Assembly: GCA_028285025.1 (NCBI GenBank)
Contig: JANQQH010000089.1
Span: forward strand, 1-19,626
DNA length: 19,626 bases
Direction of reading: 5' to 3'
From: Hyphomicrobiaceae bacterium
GTDB lineage: Bacteria; Pseudomonadota; Alphaproteobacteria; Rhizobiales; HXMU1428-3
Shown: piece by piece, positions 1 to 7,891 of the stretch
How positions within the stretch are numbered: position 1 is the stretch's first letter
Layout: each line of letters begins with the position of its first letter
The notes under the pieces: model-generated
Seen by the model: the letters and a program-made list of their open reading frames with translations, nothing else
What the model was told of the DNA's origin: nothing
Database searches by the model: none
Translations under genes and position numbers: made by a program

Positions 1-2587
1 ATTCAATTGGATCATCAATGCGTTTATAGTTGATGTTTGTCTCAACAGCCGGCGATCCATGATAGTTTTTACCATCTGGAACATGTTGATGCTCTTGCAG
101 GCTTGAGGTGTGACCCAATTGGGTGTTGTTGCCCATTGAGCTGTTTATTTCAATAACCGTTCCTTGCCCAACAAAGACGTTGTCTCCAATTTTTACCGGG
201 CCAGTGTGGATATAACCATCTTGTGCTTTGTAGCCTGTTAAATAGCAATCCTTTTGCAAAATGCAGTTATCGCCTATTTCCAACATGTCTGTGCAGGTGG
301 GAACATACTTTGTGTTGATGACTGTGTTTTTGCCAATTTTTGCCCCCATAAGTCTGAGGTAAAAATTATAAGCTGGACTGCCTGCAAATAGAACAAAGAT
401 ACTTGAGCCCATAAAGCTGCGCGCTAGCCAAAAACGAAGATATGCAAGGCTCCAAATTGGAATGCGTTCTTCTTTCCATTTTCCGACAAGCACTTTTTTC
501 GCCAGAAACGGAATGCCAAGGGAGATGATAAAGAATGCCCACCCAAGACCGAGCATTCTCAAAAAGAAGTCCATCATTGATGGCGAAGCAATGACCCAAT
601 TCAGCAGTGTGATCCCAATGGCTACATTGTATGCGAGAAAAAACAGCATATATGCAATTTGTAATGCTCCGCACAAATAGTAGTCTTTGGCGCTTGCAAT
701 ATGTTGAGCATCACGACGCAATGGTAATGTCGCCTCGTTCTGTTCTTCTGATTGAGTGTCTATCAGAGTTGAAAGTTTGCGAATTGTTGGGTTTTGATAA
801 ATTTCTCTCATCGAAATTTCGATTGGTTTTCCCAACTTGTCTTTCGACATATTTTTTAGTTTCGCGGCAAACTGGGCCATTAACAGCGAATGGCTGCCAA
901 GGTCATCAAAGAAATGGTCGTCAATAGAAACACCTTCGATGCGCAAGGTCAGTGCCAGAGCTTGCGCCGTTAGTTGCTCGGTGGGGGTGCTTGGGGCAAT
1001 GTACTCATTTGAACTTCTTTGTGCCCGCTTGCCAGAAGGGGCGGGCAGTTTTTTGCGATCAGCCTTATCACTGGGAGTCAATGGAATGGCATCTAATTTT
1101 TCAAAATAGCCAGGGATCATATAACTTGGCAAAGCGCTTTTAAGGGCGTTGATTATATCCGTTGTTGGGATATCCTGACAGTCTTCTGCAAGCGCATAAT
1201 AAGCAACAAGTTCTGGCTCTCCTGGTTCCATTTCATATGTATCGACAACCGCTTGAGCAATGCCTGGAATTTGAAGAATGATGGATTCTATCTCCGTTAA
1301 CTCAATACGATATCCGCGAACTTTCACCTGGGTGTCAATGCGTCCAAGATATTCGATCTGATGTTGTTTGTTAAATCTGCCCAGATCTCCTGTGCGGTAG
1401 ATTTTACTTGAAGGGTTTTCAGGTAATCCAATAAAGTCTGAGATAAAGGCTTTTTCTGTTAATTCGGGTCTGTTGAGATACCCATTGGCCAAGCCGATAC
1501 CGCCAATGCAAATTTCTCCCACCTCGCCATCGGGAAGCTCTACATTTTCGTCTGCTTTTAAGATAGCGACTGAATAGGTCGGCAAAGGGTGCCCAATTGT
1601 TACAGGCTCATCTGGGTGGAGCTGGGTAAATGTGGCCGTTACGGTTGTCTCGGTTGGCCCATAAGCATTCAAAAAAGTGCGCCCTTTTTTATGCCATCTC
1701 ACAACCAAGTTATGAGGGCAGGCTTCACCTGAGACCAGTAGAAATCTTAATTTGGGTAGATCTTCTTCTATTGTTGCCAGTAGGGTTGGGCAGCAACACA
1801 ATGCTGTTACATCATTTTCTATCAGATAATCTGACAGATCTTTTCCAACCAGGTTTGTATCTCCCCGGCCCGGGACCAGGGTTGCGCCGGCAGCAAATGC
1901 AACCCATATTTCTTCAACGGAAAAATCAAAGGCAATGGTCATGCCTTGATACATACGATCTGTCTGTCGGACGCCATAAGCTTCAACGGCAACATGCACA
2001 AAATTGCAAATACTCGGGTGCTCGATCGTCACACCTTTGGGGTTACCAGTTGTTCCTGAGGTGTAAATTATATAACAAAGCTGTTCGCGGGCTTTTCCCT
2101 TTTCCTCGTCCGTTAGTCTTTTTTTGGATATTTTTTCAAGATCAATTTCTGGGTCATCTAAGGTTAGAATTGATGTATTAATTCCATCTAGAACATTTTT
2201 GAGCTCTTCTAGAGTTAGAACTTTTGTTACATTTGCGTCTTTTAGGATAAAGGCGATGCGATCTTGTGGAAACCCTGCATCTAAAGGAATGTATGCCGCG
2301 TTTAATTTTAAAACAGCCAGCAGTGATATATACGTGTAAATTGATTTGTTAAAGAGCAAACCAACCCGGTCTCCAGATTTTACGCCTTGTTTTGCAAGGT
2401 ATCTTGCGAACTGGTTGGCCTTTTCTTCAAGCTCTTTATAACTTATCGAATGTTCTGCATTATCAATAGCCAAATGAGAGCCTTTGCCCTCATTGATCAG
2501 TTTGTCGCAGGTTTTTTCAAAGACATTATCTAGTCTTTCCCCTTGTTGCCATCGGATGAAGTTTTCGTGATGAGGGGACATATACAT
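1..2587 (-). CDS. Pls/PosA-type single-module NRPS (3' end outside window)
   Basis: The frame is open from ATG at 2587 to the window edge, giving 862 residues without a stop. Residues 1-515 form an adenylation domain with the A3 core YTSGTTGNPKGV (175-186), A4 FDFS (220-223), A5 NAYGPTE (307-313), YRTGD (397-401), GRIDTQVKVRGYRIE (415-429) and A10 lysine K508. A carrier domain follows, with DDLGSHSL and phosphopantetheine Ser567. No condensation or thioesterase domain is seen. After residue 635 come hydrophobic segments (about 637-661, 680-695, 725-742), then hexapeptide-like turns from 744 (IGKNTV, IGDNC, IGDNVFVG). This order matches the Pls/PosA family, membrane synthetases making isopeptide homopolymers of basic amino acids such as epsilon-poly-lysine and delta-poly-ornithine; family members are about 1300 residues. 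It lies 80 bases downstream of an EctB-like aminotransferase on the same strand, so diaminobutyrate is the likely monomer (inference). ATG at 2581 is an alternative start. Confidence 0.9.
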   Translation of the reverse strand, partial: MYMSPHHENFIRWQQGERLDNVFEKTCDKLINEGKGSHLAIDNAEHSISYKELEEKANQFARYLAKQGVKSGDRVGLLFNKSIYTYISLLAVLKLNAAYIPLDAGFPQDRIAFILKDANVTKVLTLEELKNVLDGINTSILTLDDPEIDLEKISKKRLTDEEKGKAREQLCYIIYTSGTTGNPKGVTIEHPSICNFVHVAVEAYGVRQTDRMYQGMTIAFDFSVEEIWVAFAAGATLVPGRGDTNLVGKDLSDYLIENDVTALCCCPTLLATIEEDLPKLRFLLVSGEACPHNLVVRWHKKGRTFLNAYGPTETTVTATFTQLHPDEPVTIGHPLPTYSVAILKADENVELPDGEVGEICIGGIGLANGYLNRPELTEKAFISDFIGLPENPSSKIYRTGDLGRFNKQHQIEYLGRIDTQVKVRGYRIELTEIESIILQIPGIAQAVVDTYEMEPGEPELVAYYALAEDCQDIPTTDIINALKSALPSYMIPGYFEKLDAIPLTPSDKADRKKLPAPSGKRAQRSSNEYIAPSTPTEQLTAQALALTLRIEGVSIDDHFFDDLGSHSLLMAQFAAKLKNMSKDKLGKPIEISMREIYQNPTIRKLSTLIDTQSEEQNEATLPLRRDAQHIASAKDYYLCGALQIAYMLFFLAYNVAIGITLLNWVIASPSMMDFFLRMLGLGWAFFIISLGIPFLAKKVLVGKWKEERIPIWSLAYLRFWLARSFMGSSIFVLFAGSPAYNFYLRLMGAKIGKNTVINTKYVPTCTDMLEIGDNCILQKDCYLTGYKAQDGYIHTGPVKIGDNVFVGQGTVIEINSSMGNNTQLGHTSSLQEHQHVPDGKNYHGSPAVETNINYKRIDDPIE

Positions 2588-2667
2588 AATTTTTTACTCG
2601 TTATATGAGACTTGGTTTTGGTTCTCTTGATTTTTGTTGCTTTTAGAACAGCCAAGGGCTGAGCGGT

Positions 2668-3951
2668 TTATTCAGCCGCAAGGGGCATTTTCTCATGGAG
2701 GCATTCGAGAATGGCGTTTTCCAGAATATCAAGTCCCTCATTTAGCTGTTCAATTGTAATTGTTAGCGGCATAAGGCATTTAATGACTTCATCGTTTGGC
2801 CCTGCTCGCTCGATGATGAGGCCCTTGGTAAAGACCTTAGAAACAACGTCTTGTGCCATTGCTGGATCATAGAAGCATATTCCGCGCATCATTCCACGAC
2901 CACGGGTTTCTTTTATAATATGATTGAAGCTCGTCTTGATCTCTTCCAATCGCATCGACAAATGCCGAGACTTTAACTCTACGTTTTTTGAAAAAGTCAG
3001 GTCAGACCAATATTCTTTCAGCATGGCTGTTGCTGTTACAAACGCATGGTTGTTGCCTCTAAAAGTGCCGTTATGTTCACCTGGTTTCCACACATCCAAT
3101 TCACGTTTGAACAGGACGATCGATAGCGGTAAGCCATAGCCGGAGAGGGACTTTGACAAGGTTACAATATCAGGGACAATGCCTGATTTCTCAAAGCTAA
3201 AGAAGGTACCTGTTCTTCCGCACCCTGCTTGGATATCATCAACAATCAGCAAGATTTCATGTTTACGGCAAAGTTTTTGGAGACGCTGTAGCCATTCTAC
3301 TCTGGCAGTATTGAGGCCTCCTTCACCTTGTATTGTTTCAACAATGACAGCGGCTGGCAGATCAAGGCCGCTTGAATTGTCCTGGATAAGCGTGTCTAAA
3401 TATTTAATGGTATCAAAGCTGTCATCTAAATACCCATCAAATGGACAAAAGCTCGTGCCATGAAGGGGCATGCCCGCGCCCCCGCGGTGGTGTTTATTGC
3501 CAGTTGCTGCAAGTGCTCCAGCACTTACGCCATGAAAACCGTTGGTAAAACTAATAACATTGGTGCGGCCTGTAACTTTTCTCGCAAGCTTTAAGGCCGC
3601 TTCAACAGCATTTGTACCGGTTGGCCCTGTGAATTGAATGACATAATCTAGGTTGCGGGGCGCTAAAATGTTGTCCCGCATTGTTGTTAGGAATTCCTCT
3701 TTGGCCTTTGTGTGTAGGTCAAGCGAGTGCGTGATCCCGTCTTGTGCAATGAAGTCCAACAGGGCTTTTTTGAGGAAAGGATTATTATGGCCGTAGTTTA
3801 GGGAGCCTGCACCGGCTAAAAAGTCTAAATATCTATTTCCATTTACATCCCAAATTTCAGCCCCTTTTGCTTTTGATAAAGTTTTAGGAAAGCTACGAGC
3901 ATAGCACTGAACTTGTGATTCCAATTCGTTGAAAATTGAACCTCTAGACAT
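2668..3951 (-). CDS. ectB: L-2,4-diaminobutyrate aminotransferase, EctB type
   Basis: This is a 427-residue class-III PLP aminotransferase. EctB enzymes make L-2,4-diaminobutyrate from aspartate-4-semialdehyde, with glutamate as amino donor. Family hallmarks visible are NYGHNNP (52-58), QFTGPTGTNAVEAALKLARK (106-125), the PLP-phosphate region FTNGFHGVSAG (135-145), VDDIQAGCGRTG with PLP-contacting Asp238, TLSKSLSGYGLP with Schiff-base Lys267, and GEHNGTFRG. Length and motifs match ectoine EctB closely. However, neither the acetyltransferase EctA nor ectoine synthase EctC is present in the window; the next gene downstream on the same strand is a Pls/PosA-type NRPS. The enzyme probably supplies diaminobutyrate to that synthetase (inference). 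The upstream gene is divergent, so this is the first gene of its unit. The ATG at 3951 has only AGG about 11 bases upstream, a modest ribosome binding site. Confidence 0.92.
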   Translation of the reverse strand: MSRGSIFNELESQVQCYARSFPKTLSKAKGAEIWDVNGNRYLDFLAGAGSLNYGHNNPFLKKALLDFIAQDGITHSLDLHTKAKEEFLTTMRDNILAPRNLDYVIQFTGPTGTNAVEAALKLARKVTGRTNVISFTNGFHGVSAGALAATGNKHHRGGAGMPLHGTSFCPFDGYLDDSFDTIKYLDTLIQDNSSGLDLPAAVIVETIQGEGGLNTARVEWLQRLQKLCRKHEILLIVDDIQAGCGRTGTFFSFEKSGIVPDIVTLSKSLSGYGLPLSIVLFKRELDVWKPGEHNGTFRGNNHAFVTATAMLKEYWSDLTFSKNVELKSRHLSMRLEEIKTSFNHIIKETRGRGMMRGICFYDPAMAQDVVSKVFTKGLIIERAGPNDEVIKCLMPLTITIEQLNEGLDILENAILECLHEKMPLAAE

Positions 3952-4398
3952 ACCTTTTTCTACCTATTTAATATGATGCAACGTTTGATTTGGTTAATAA
4001 AGAACCGTTTCATCAGGTTTTGTTCATGAATGATTTGGAAAGTAGAGAGCAACATGCATGCCACTGATTATTTGGGGCTCACGGGGGAGTGCTGGGATGA
4101 TTTTATGATTAATCTCAATCTAGAAAATCATTAAGTCATTGATATTTATTGATATTTATTGGTATCTTTATGACGCTTTTGTGACTGCTTTTTTTTGCTG
4201 TTTTATGGGAAACTGTTTCTAAAATTATCCTTGTATCAAAAGATAACAGTTATTAAGAACTCTAACCAAAATAGTACAGTTCACCATATTTTGTGCATTA
4301 GCAGATCTTCTTTTATGGCTAAAAATTTTTGTATTCGCTTTCATATGACTTATATACTTATAGTTTAGGACTTTGAAAAAAGGTTTGTTTGCGTAACA
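3952..4398. other. Divergent intergenic region
   Basis: This 447-base AT-rich spacer separates the minus-strand aminotransferase/NRPS unit from the plus-strand ClpP-like gene, so it must hold promoters for both. I see no convincing ORF. The only clear structure is a short tandem repeat at 4138-4167. Confidence 0.7.
4138..4167. repeat. Three tandem 10-base units
   Basis: Two exact copies of ATTGATATTT are followed by a degenerate third, ATTGGTATCT. The spacing is close to one helical turn. It lies about 190 bases upstream of the aminotransferase start, in the divergent promoter region, so it could be an array of regulator half-sites. In such AT-rich DNA it could also be chance. Confidence 0.5.
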
Positions 4399-5049
4399 AT
4401 GAATGTCTTCAGACTATTTCATAATTGGATACCGAGCTTGCGGAATTTTCTCATTGGTGTTGTGTCTTTATTTTTAATTATCGTTTTCTTTTGCAGAGCT
4501 TGGAGTTTCAGTTTGGTCTCACTTCCAGATGATATGACTTTTACGCCGTCTGGTGATGCTTTAATCATTAATGGCGAAACTCAGTCTGACACTTTGGCTA
4601 AATTTAAGACCGCATTGGATCAATATCCTGGTACCCGCACCATAATTTTGAATATTGTACCTGGTTCAGATGATGATGACGTGAACTTGAAAATGGCTCG
4701 GGTTATTCGAAAAAAGAACTTATCCACCCATTTAACCAAAGACTCTATTATTGAATCTGGTGGTATTGAGCTGTTTATGGGCGGTGTTGAGCGTACCATG
4801 GAGCGAGGCGCTCTAGTTGGTGTTCACAGTTGGAGTGATGACGATTATGGTTATGAAGCGCATGAGCTACCGAAAGATCATAAGGATCATAAACCTTATA
4901 TTAAAACGTATCAAAAGCTAGGCATCCCCAAGAGTTTTTATTGGTTTGTCGTCAATGCTGCACCCTCAGATGGCATGCATTTTATGACAGAGGATGAGAT
5001 TGTGGGCTTTAATTTGCTTACCAAGCCTATTATAGAGCCCGATCAATAG
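4399..5049 (+). CDS. Membrane-anchored ClpP/crotonase-fold protein (COG3904-like)
   Basis: This 216-residue protein has an N-terminal membrane anchor (about 17-31) and a C-terminal domain outside the membrane. The order of elements resembles the COG3904 group of predicted periplasmic ClpP-fold proteins: the strand RTIILNIVPGS (80-90), the helix MARVIRKKNLST (99-110), then IIESGGIELFMGGVERTMERGALVGVHSW (117-145, written here across its conserved part). Ser120 sits where the ClpP-type nucleophile would be and His143 in GVHSW is conserved. The Cys residues that flank the serine in many relatives (CASAC) are absent. The C-terminal part, GIPKSFYWFV and DGMHFMTEDEI, also fits the family. Function and substrate are unknown. 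It is probably a single-gene unit: its left neighbour is divergent and a terminator covers its stop codon. The ribosome binding site is weak. Confidence 0.7.
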   Translation: MNVFRLFHNWIPSLRNFLIGVVSLFLIIVFFCRAWSFSLVSLPDDMTFTPSGDALIINGETQSDTLAKFKTALDQYPGTRTIILNIVPGSDDDDVNLKMARVIRKKNLSTHLTKDSIIESGGIELFMGGVERTMERGALVGVHSWSDDDYGYEAHELPKDHKDHKPYIKTYQKLGIPKSFYWFVVNAAPSDGMHFMTEDEIVGFNLLTKPIIEPDQ

Positions 5050-5077
5050 CTTTTTATAAACTCAAGCTATTTTTTTT
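5045..5077 (+). terminator. Intrinsic terminator overlapping two convergent stop codons
   Basis: AATAGCTT (5045-5052) pairs perfectly with AAGCTATT (5064-5071) around an 11-base loop and runs into a T tract ending at 5077. The left arm includes the TAG of the plus-strand gene, and the stop codon of the minus-strand gene (5062-5064) lies at the loop and right-arm boundary. It is a good terminator for the plus strand and lacks a matching T run for the minus strand. Confidence 0.75.
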
Positions 5078-5508
5078 ATGTCGATTGATAGCTTTGGAGT
5101 GAAAGCCAGAAAATTATGTCCAATAAGTGCCCCTGTTTCTTTGCTTGGATCGACCACCTTCCAGCCGTTCATTGATAATTCTTTAATCGCTTGGGTGTAG
5201 GAGGGCCTTTTATCCTTAACGGTCCCGATCAAAGCGTAACTATATTTTGCAATTGAGGGGCAGGATTTAAATTCATCAGAAGAGAGCACCACACCAATTG
5301 CAACGTTTGAGACTTGTAGCAATTTGATTAGTTTGGGGTTTGGGCATCCTTGAAACAAGATTAATGTTTCAGTTGCTCTTTGAAAGAATTTGTAACTGTT
5401 TGCGTCTCGGTCTGAAATTAGGTCAGAAATATTATCATTAATATTAGCAGACCCATTTTTTTGACTGGTATGTTGATGTATTGATTTTTTTGTTTCGTAG
5501 TTTGCCAT
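5062..5508 (-). CDS. Hypothetical protein, unrecognised family
   Basis: This 148-residue protein has no family I recognise. The first 35 or so residues are rich in Asn, Ser, Gln and Lys and look disordered. From about residue 40 the sequence looks like a compact alpha/beta domain: the strand ETLILFQGC, the helix NPKLIKLLQVS, the strands VAIGVVLSS and YSYALIGTV, and a final HNFLAFTP. There is no signal peptide and no membrane segment, so it is probably cytoplasmic. The ATG at 5508 has AGG eight bases upstream. Its stop codon lies within the terminator of the convergent gene. Nothing about the neighbours gives its job. Confidence 0.6.
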   Translation of the reverse strand: MANYETKKSIHQHTSQKNGSANINDNISDLISDRDANSYKFFQRATETLILFQGCPNPKLIKLLQVSNVAIGVVLSSDEFKSCPSIAKYSYALIGTVKDKRPSYTQAIKELSMNGWKVVDPSKETGALIGHNFLAFTPKLSIDIKKIA

Positions 5509-5752
5509 CTTAAACCTGCTATATATCCAGATGTGCTTTTGTAGATTAAGCAGTGTAGTTGGCCCAAATTTTATCCTTTATAATTCTTTAATAACAAGTA
5601 AGTTTGCATATTATGCTTAACGTAGACAATCTTGATTTTAGTTGTATAGACAAGATCATCAGCAATTATTTAACCATAAAAACTAAGGGGTAAGAGAGCT
5701 AGGCTCAGGACCTATTCATCTTATGTTTTCAGCGCGCTTAAACCAATCCAAT

Positions 5753-6202
5753 TTATGCTGAAATTTTCTCCAAAATACTCTTCCACCAGGGCAAACCTGT
5801 AACCTCTGGTGGCTCAGAAGTAGACGCATCATAAATGCCGCGTTCACCTACCATATTCGCATTACAGGCCAGCATCGCCTCCATCAGTTTTTGCGAGCCT
5901 TGGGCAAATGTTTCTCCGAATGACTCATCTCCCAATCCAAAAACTGCGAAATTTATATGACTTAGATCCGGTTTTTTTTCTAATAGATCATCATAAAATT
6001 CGTCAGCAGTGCTCGGGACATCTCCAGATCCAAATGTTGCACTTACAATAACGTAGAATGTATCACGATCAAGATTGGTCGGGTCGATACTATTCATCTC
6101 AGAAATCTCACATTCGAATGTCTGGGGCGATTCATCTTTAAAATCATCGCAGAGATACTGTGCATTGCCGCTTTCAGTACCGTAAATAAAATGTATTTTC
6201 AT
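5753..6202 (-). CDS. Flavodoxin domain protein, MioC-like
   Basis: This 149-residue protein is one flavodoxin-like domain. The FMN phosphate loop is YGTESGNAQ (7-15), followed by VSATFGSGDVPSTADEFYDDL in which ATFGSGD (about 55-61) forms the second FMN loop, and FAVFGLGDESFGETFAQGS (84-102) supplies the third. Flavodoxins of this short-chain type carry FMN and pass single electrons in the cytoplasm. The short length and acidic character resemble MioC and the flavodoxin domain of sulfite reductase or cytochrome P450 reductase. No reductase or partner enzyme is adjacent, so its redox partner cannot be read from the context. It appears to be monocistronic. Confidence 0.88.
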   Translation of the reverse strand: MKIHFIYGTESGNAQYLCDDFKDESPQTFECEISEMNSIDPTNLDRDTFYVIVSATFGSGDVPSTADEFYDDLLEKKPDLSHINFAVFGLGDESFGETFAQGSQKLMEAMLACNANMVGERGIYDASTSEPPEVTGLPWWKSILEKISA

Positions 6203-6604
6203 ATTTTTTCTATTTGTTAAAAGTTTTATAGGGTCAAGATCTATTAATTTTACTCATTTTGAGCCCACTCACCAGTTTACCAATAGGCAAAAAGGTGAAT
6301 GAATTGTAGTTCATTTTCAAGCCTTTCTATTACACTTTTAAAGGGATGATAAGGTGTACAAAGGATTGTGTTTGCAGGGTTCAGAATTTGAAAACAGCGC
6401 TAAGAATAAGGCATTAATCTGAGCAGTATATTGATTTAGCCAATGATTACAATAGAGTTGATTGGTAATAGATGCGCGGTTATGTCTATCTTCTTCTTGC
6501 CTTAAACATACGATCACCGACATTTAAATAAAACCCATTAATGCCTATTACGCTGTAATGTAAAAGTAAAAAACTTTCCGCTACAAATAAGATAGAACAT
6601 AGAC
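6203..6604. other. Intergenic region without a supported gene
   Basis: This AT-rich 400-base spacer holds the upstream region of the flavodoxin. A 61-codon open frame on the minus strand (6338-6523) lacks a ribosome binding site and a protein-like composition, and I do not accept it. An imperfect inverted repeat near 6332-6359 (TACAC and GTGTA ends) is the only other structure I see. Confidence 0.6.
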
Positions 6605-6638
6605 AAAAACAGGAGGCGAAAAGTCACCTCCTGTTTTT
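6605..6638 (-). terminator. Intrinsic terminator of the zinc-ribbon/LysR unit
   Basis: AAAAACAGGAGG (6605-6616) pairs perfectly with CCTCCTGTTTTT (6627-6638) around a 10-base loop. The 12-bp stem carries A and T runs on both sides, so it can work in either direction. It lies 20 bases past the stop of the minus-strand zinc-ribbon gene, and that is the gene it most likely ends. Confidence 0.85.
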
Positions 6639-6658
6639 TGAATATTTAATGTTTTGTT

Positions 6659-6955
6659 TTAAAGTTCAAACATATCAAAAAGATCTGAAAGCGGGTTTTC
6701 GCGCTCACGTTTTTTGCGCCCTAAATAGTTACGATTGGGCTTGTGATCCCTCATATCCATTGACTGTGCATTGTCATAGACAGCATCATTGGCGGCCTCT
6801 TTGGCTGTTTCTTCTTGCACATAATGGATTAGTTTTTCCACTTCACCTTTGTCAAACCAGACACCGCCAGATGCTGGACATAAATCAAGTTTAATGCCGT
6901 AGCGCTCGATTTCTTTCATTGGTGATCCGTCTATTGGGGACGTTAATAGTGGCAT
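6659..6955 (-). CDS. Degenerate TFIIB-type zinc-ribbon protein
   Basis: This 98-residue protein begins with a domain resembling zf-TFIIB proteins: TSPIDGSPMKEIERYGIKLD followed by LCPASGGVWFDKGEVEKL (25-42). The usual pattern has two CPxC pairs. Here three of the four expected zinc ligands are replaced (Ser6, Asp9, Ser29) and only Cys26 remains, so classical zinc binding is unlikely. The tail from residue 45 is charged, with a basic GRKKRERE patch, and probably unstructured. A strong site, AAAAGGAG, lies eight bases before the ATG. It follows the LysR gene by 48 bases on the same strand and ends at a strong terminator, so the two are probably cotranscribed. The function of the family is not known; a role in binding nucleic acid or protein is only a guess. 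Confidence 0.75.
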   Translation of the reverse strand: MPLLTSPIDGSPMKEIERYGIKLDLCPASGGVWFDKGEVEKLIHYVQEETAKEAANDAVYDNAQSMDMRDHKPNRNYLGRKKRERENPLSDLFDMFEL

Positions 6956-6981
6956 TCATTTGCTCCTTTTCTAATGGTTGC

Positions 6982-6991
6982 GGGGGGGGGG
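6982..6991. repeat. Homopolymer G10 (C10 on the minus strand)
   Basis: Ten G residues in a row lie between the LysR stop (7004) and the zinc-ribbon start (6955). On the transcribed minus strand this reads C10 in the short intercistronic gap. Such tracts are prone to slippage, but here a length change would alter spacing only, not a reading frame. Confidence 0.85.
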
Positions 6992-7003
6992 ATAAACTTA
7001 TTT

Positions 7004-7891
7004 TTACGCGGCTTGTATAATCGAGGGGTCGTTTTCAAGCGCAAACACAATATGTTCAGCCAATCGTTTTGCCGCGTCACTCATCACCTGTTCATTTTGC
7101 AACAAATCAATTTCTATTGCTGGGATGGGTGGGAGCCCTGACTCTTCCCCTAGTGATGTAAGGCCATGAACTTGTGAAAGCATTTCTTTGGGCACAACCG
7201 TAATACCAAGACCGGCTTTTGAAGCGGCAATGCGCCCTGTCATGCTGGCGCTGGTAAACACCGAGTTCCATTTAATTTTCTTTTTATCCAGGGCATCAAG
7301 AACTTTACTGCGGTAAACGCACGGATGAGGGGACAGAACAAGAGGGACAGTTTCGTTCATGTGGAATTTTGATTTTTCTCGGCCCGCCCAAACCAAACTT
7401 TCGCGCCAGACTTTGTTGCCATAAATCTTGGTTTTGCTATCTCGTTTGATCAAAATCAGGTCGAAATTTCCCTTTTCAAATTGGTCGACCAAGTTATGGG
7501 ATAAATCACAATGCACCTCCAAGGCCACTGTAGGGTGAGATTTTGCAAACTGTGCCAACACCTCAGGTAGGTGGTTTGTCGCAAAAGCCTCTGGTGCGCC
7601 AAGGCGTACAGTTCCAGAAATGTTGGGCTGGGAAATGCGACCAAAAACTTCATCATTCATAGATATGATCTGGCGGGCATAGGGTAGCAACACTTCGCCT
7701 TCTGTTGTCAGATTGACCGACCTGTTGTTTCGCAAAAAAACCTGATGGCCTAATATGTCTTCTAGTTTTTTTATTTGCTGACTAATGGTTGATTGGGTGC
7801 GTCCCAAACGTTCAGCAGCATGTGAAAAGCTGCGCGCCTCATAAATGGTGAGAAAGGCGCGCAGAAGGTCTATATCAATATTTCTAATCAT
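7004..7891 (-). CDS. LysR-family transcriptional regulator
   Basis: This 295-residue protein has the typical LysR layout. The N-terminal winged helix-turn-helix spans about 1-62 (DLLRAFLTIYEARSFSHAAE, then RLGRTQSTISQQIKKLEDIL). The effector-binding domain runs from about residue 88 to the end, starting GTVRLGAPEAFATNHLPEVL and containing VHCDLSHNLVDQFEKGNFDL. The arrangement suggests a dual-function regulator responding to a small molecule, but the effector is not readable from sequence. The gene faces away from the small-ORF cluster across a 440-base AT-rich gap, the usual arrangement for a LysR regulator and its target, so that cluster and the cotranscribed zinc-ribbon gene are candidate targets (inference). 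Confidence 0.92.
   Translation of the reverse strand: MIRNIDIDLLRAFLTIYEARSFSHAAERLGRTQSTISQQIKKLEDILGHQVFLRNNRSVNLTTEGEVLLPYARQIISMNDEVFGRISQPNISGTVRLGAPEAFATNHLPEVLAQFAKSHPTVALEVHCDLSHNLVDQFEKGNFDLILIKRDSKTKIYGNKVWRESLVWAGREKSKFHMNETVPLVLSPHPCVYRSKVLDALDKKKIKWNSVFTSASMTGRIAASKAGLGITVVPKEMLSQVHGLTSLGEESGLPPIPAIEIDLLQNEQVMSDAAKRLAEHIVFALENDPSIIQAA

Noticed and set aside
1630..2181. Long plus-strand open frame of 183 codons
   Set aside because: It lies opposite the adenylation domain of the NRPS, whose minus-strand frame has clear core motifs. The plus-strand translation has no recognisable domain.
2657..2677. Six-bp hairpin over the aminotransferase stop codon
   Set aside because: Short stem without a T run; too weak to call a terminator between the aminotransferase and NRPS genes.
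2668..3951. Ectoine biosynthesis locus
   Set aside because: Only EctB is present; no EctA acetyltransferase or EctC synthase is found on either side within the window, and the next gene downstream is an NRPS.
6338..6523. 61-codon minus-strand frame upstream of the flavodoxin
   Set aside because: No ribosome binding site, no domain and an unlikely residue composition.
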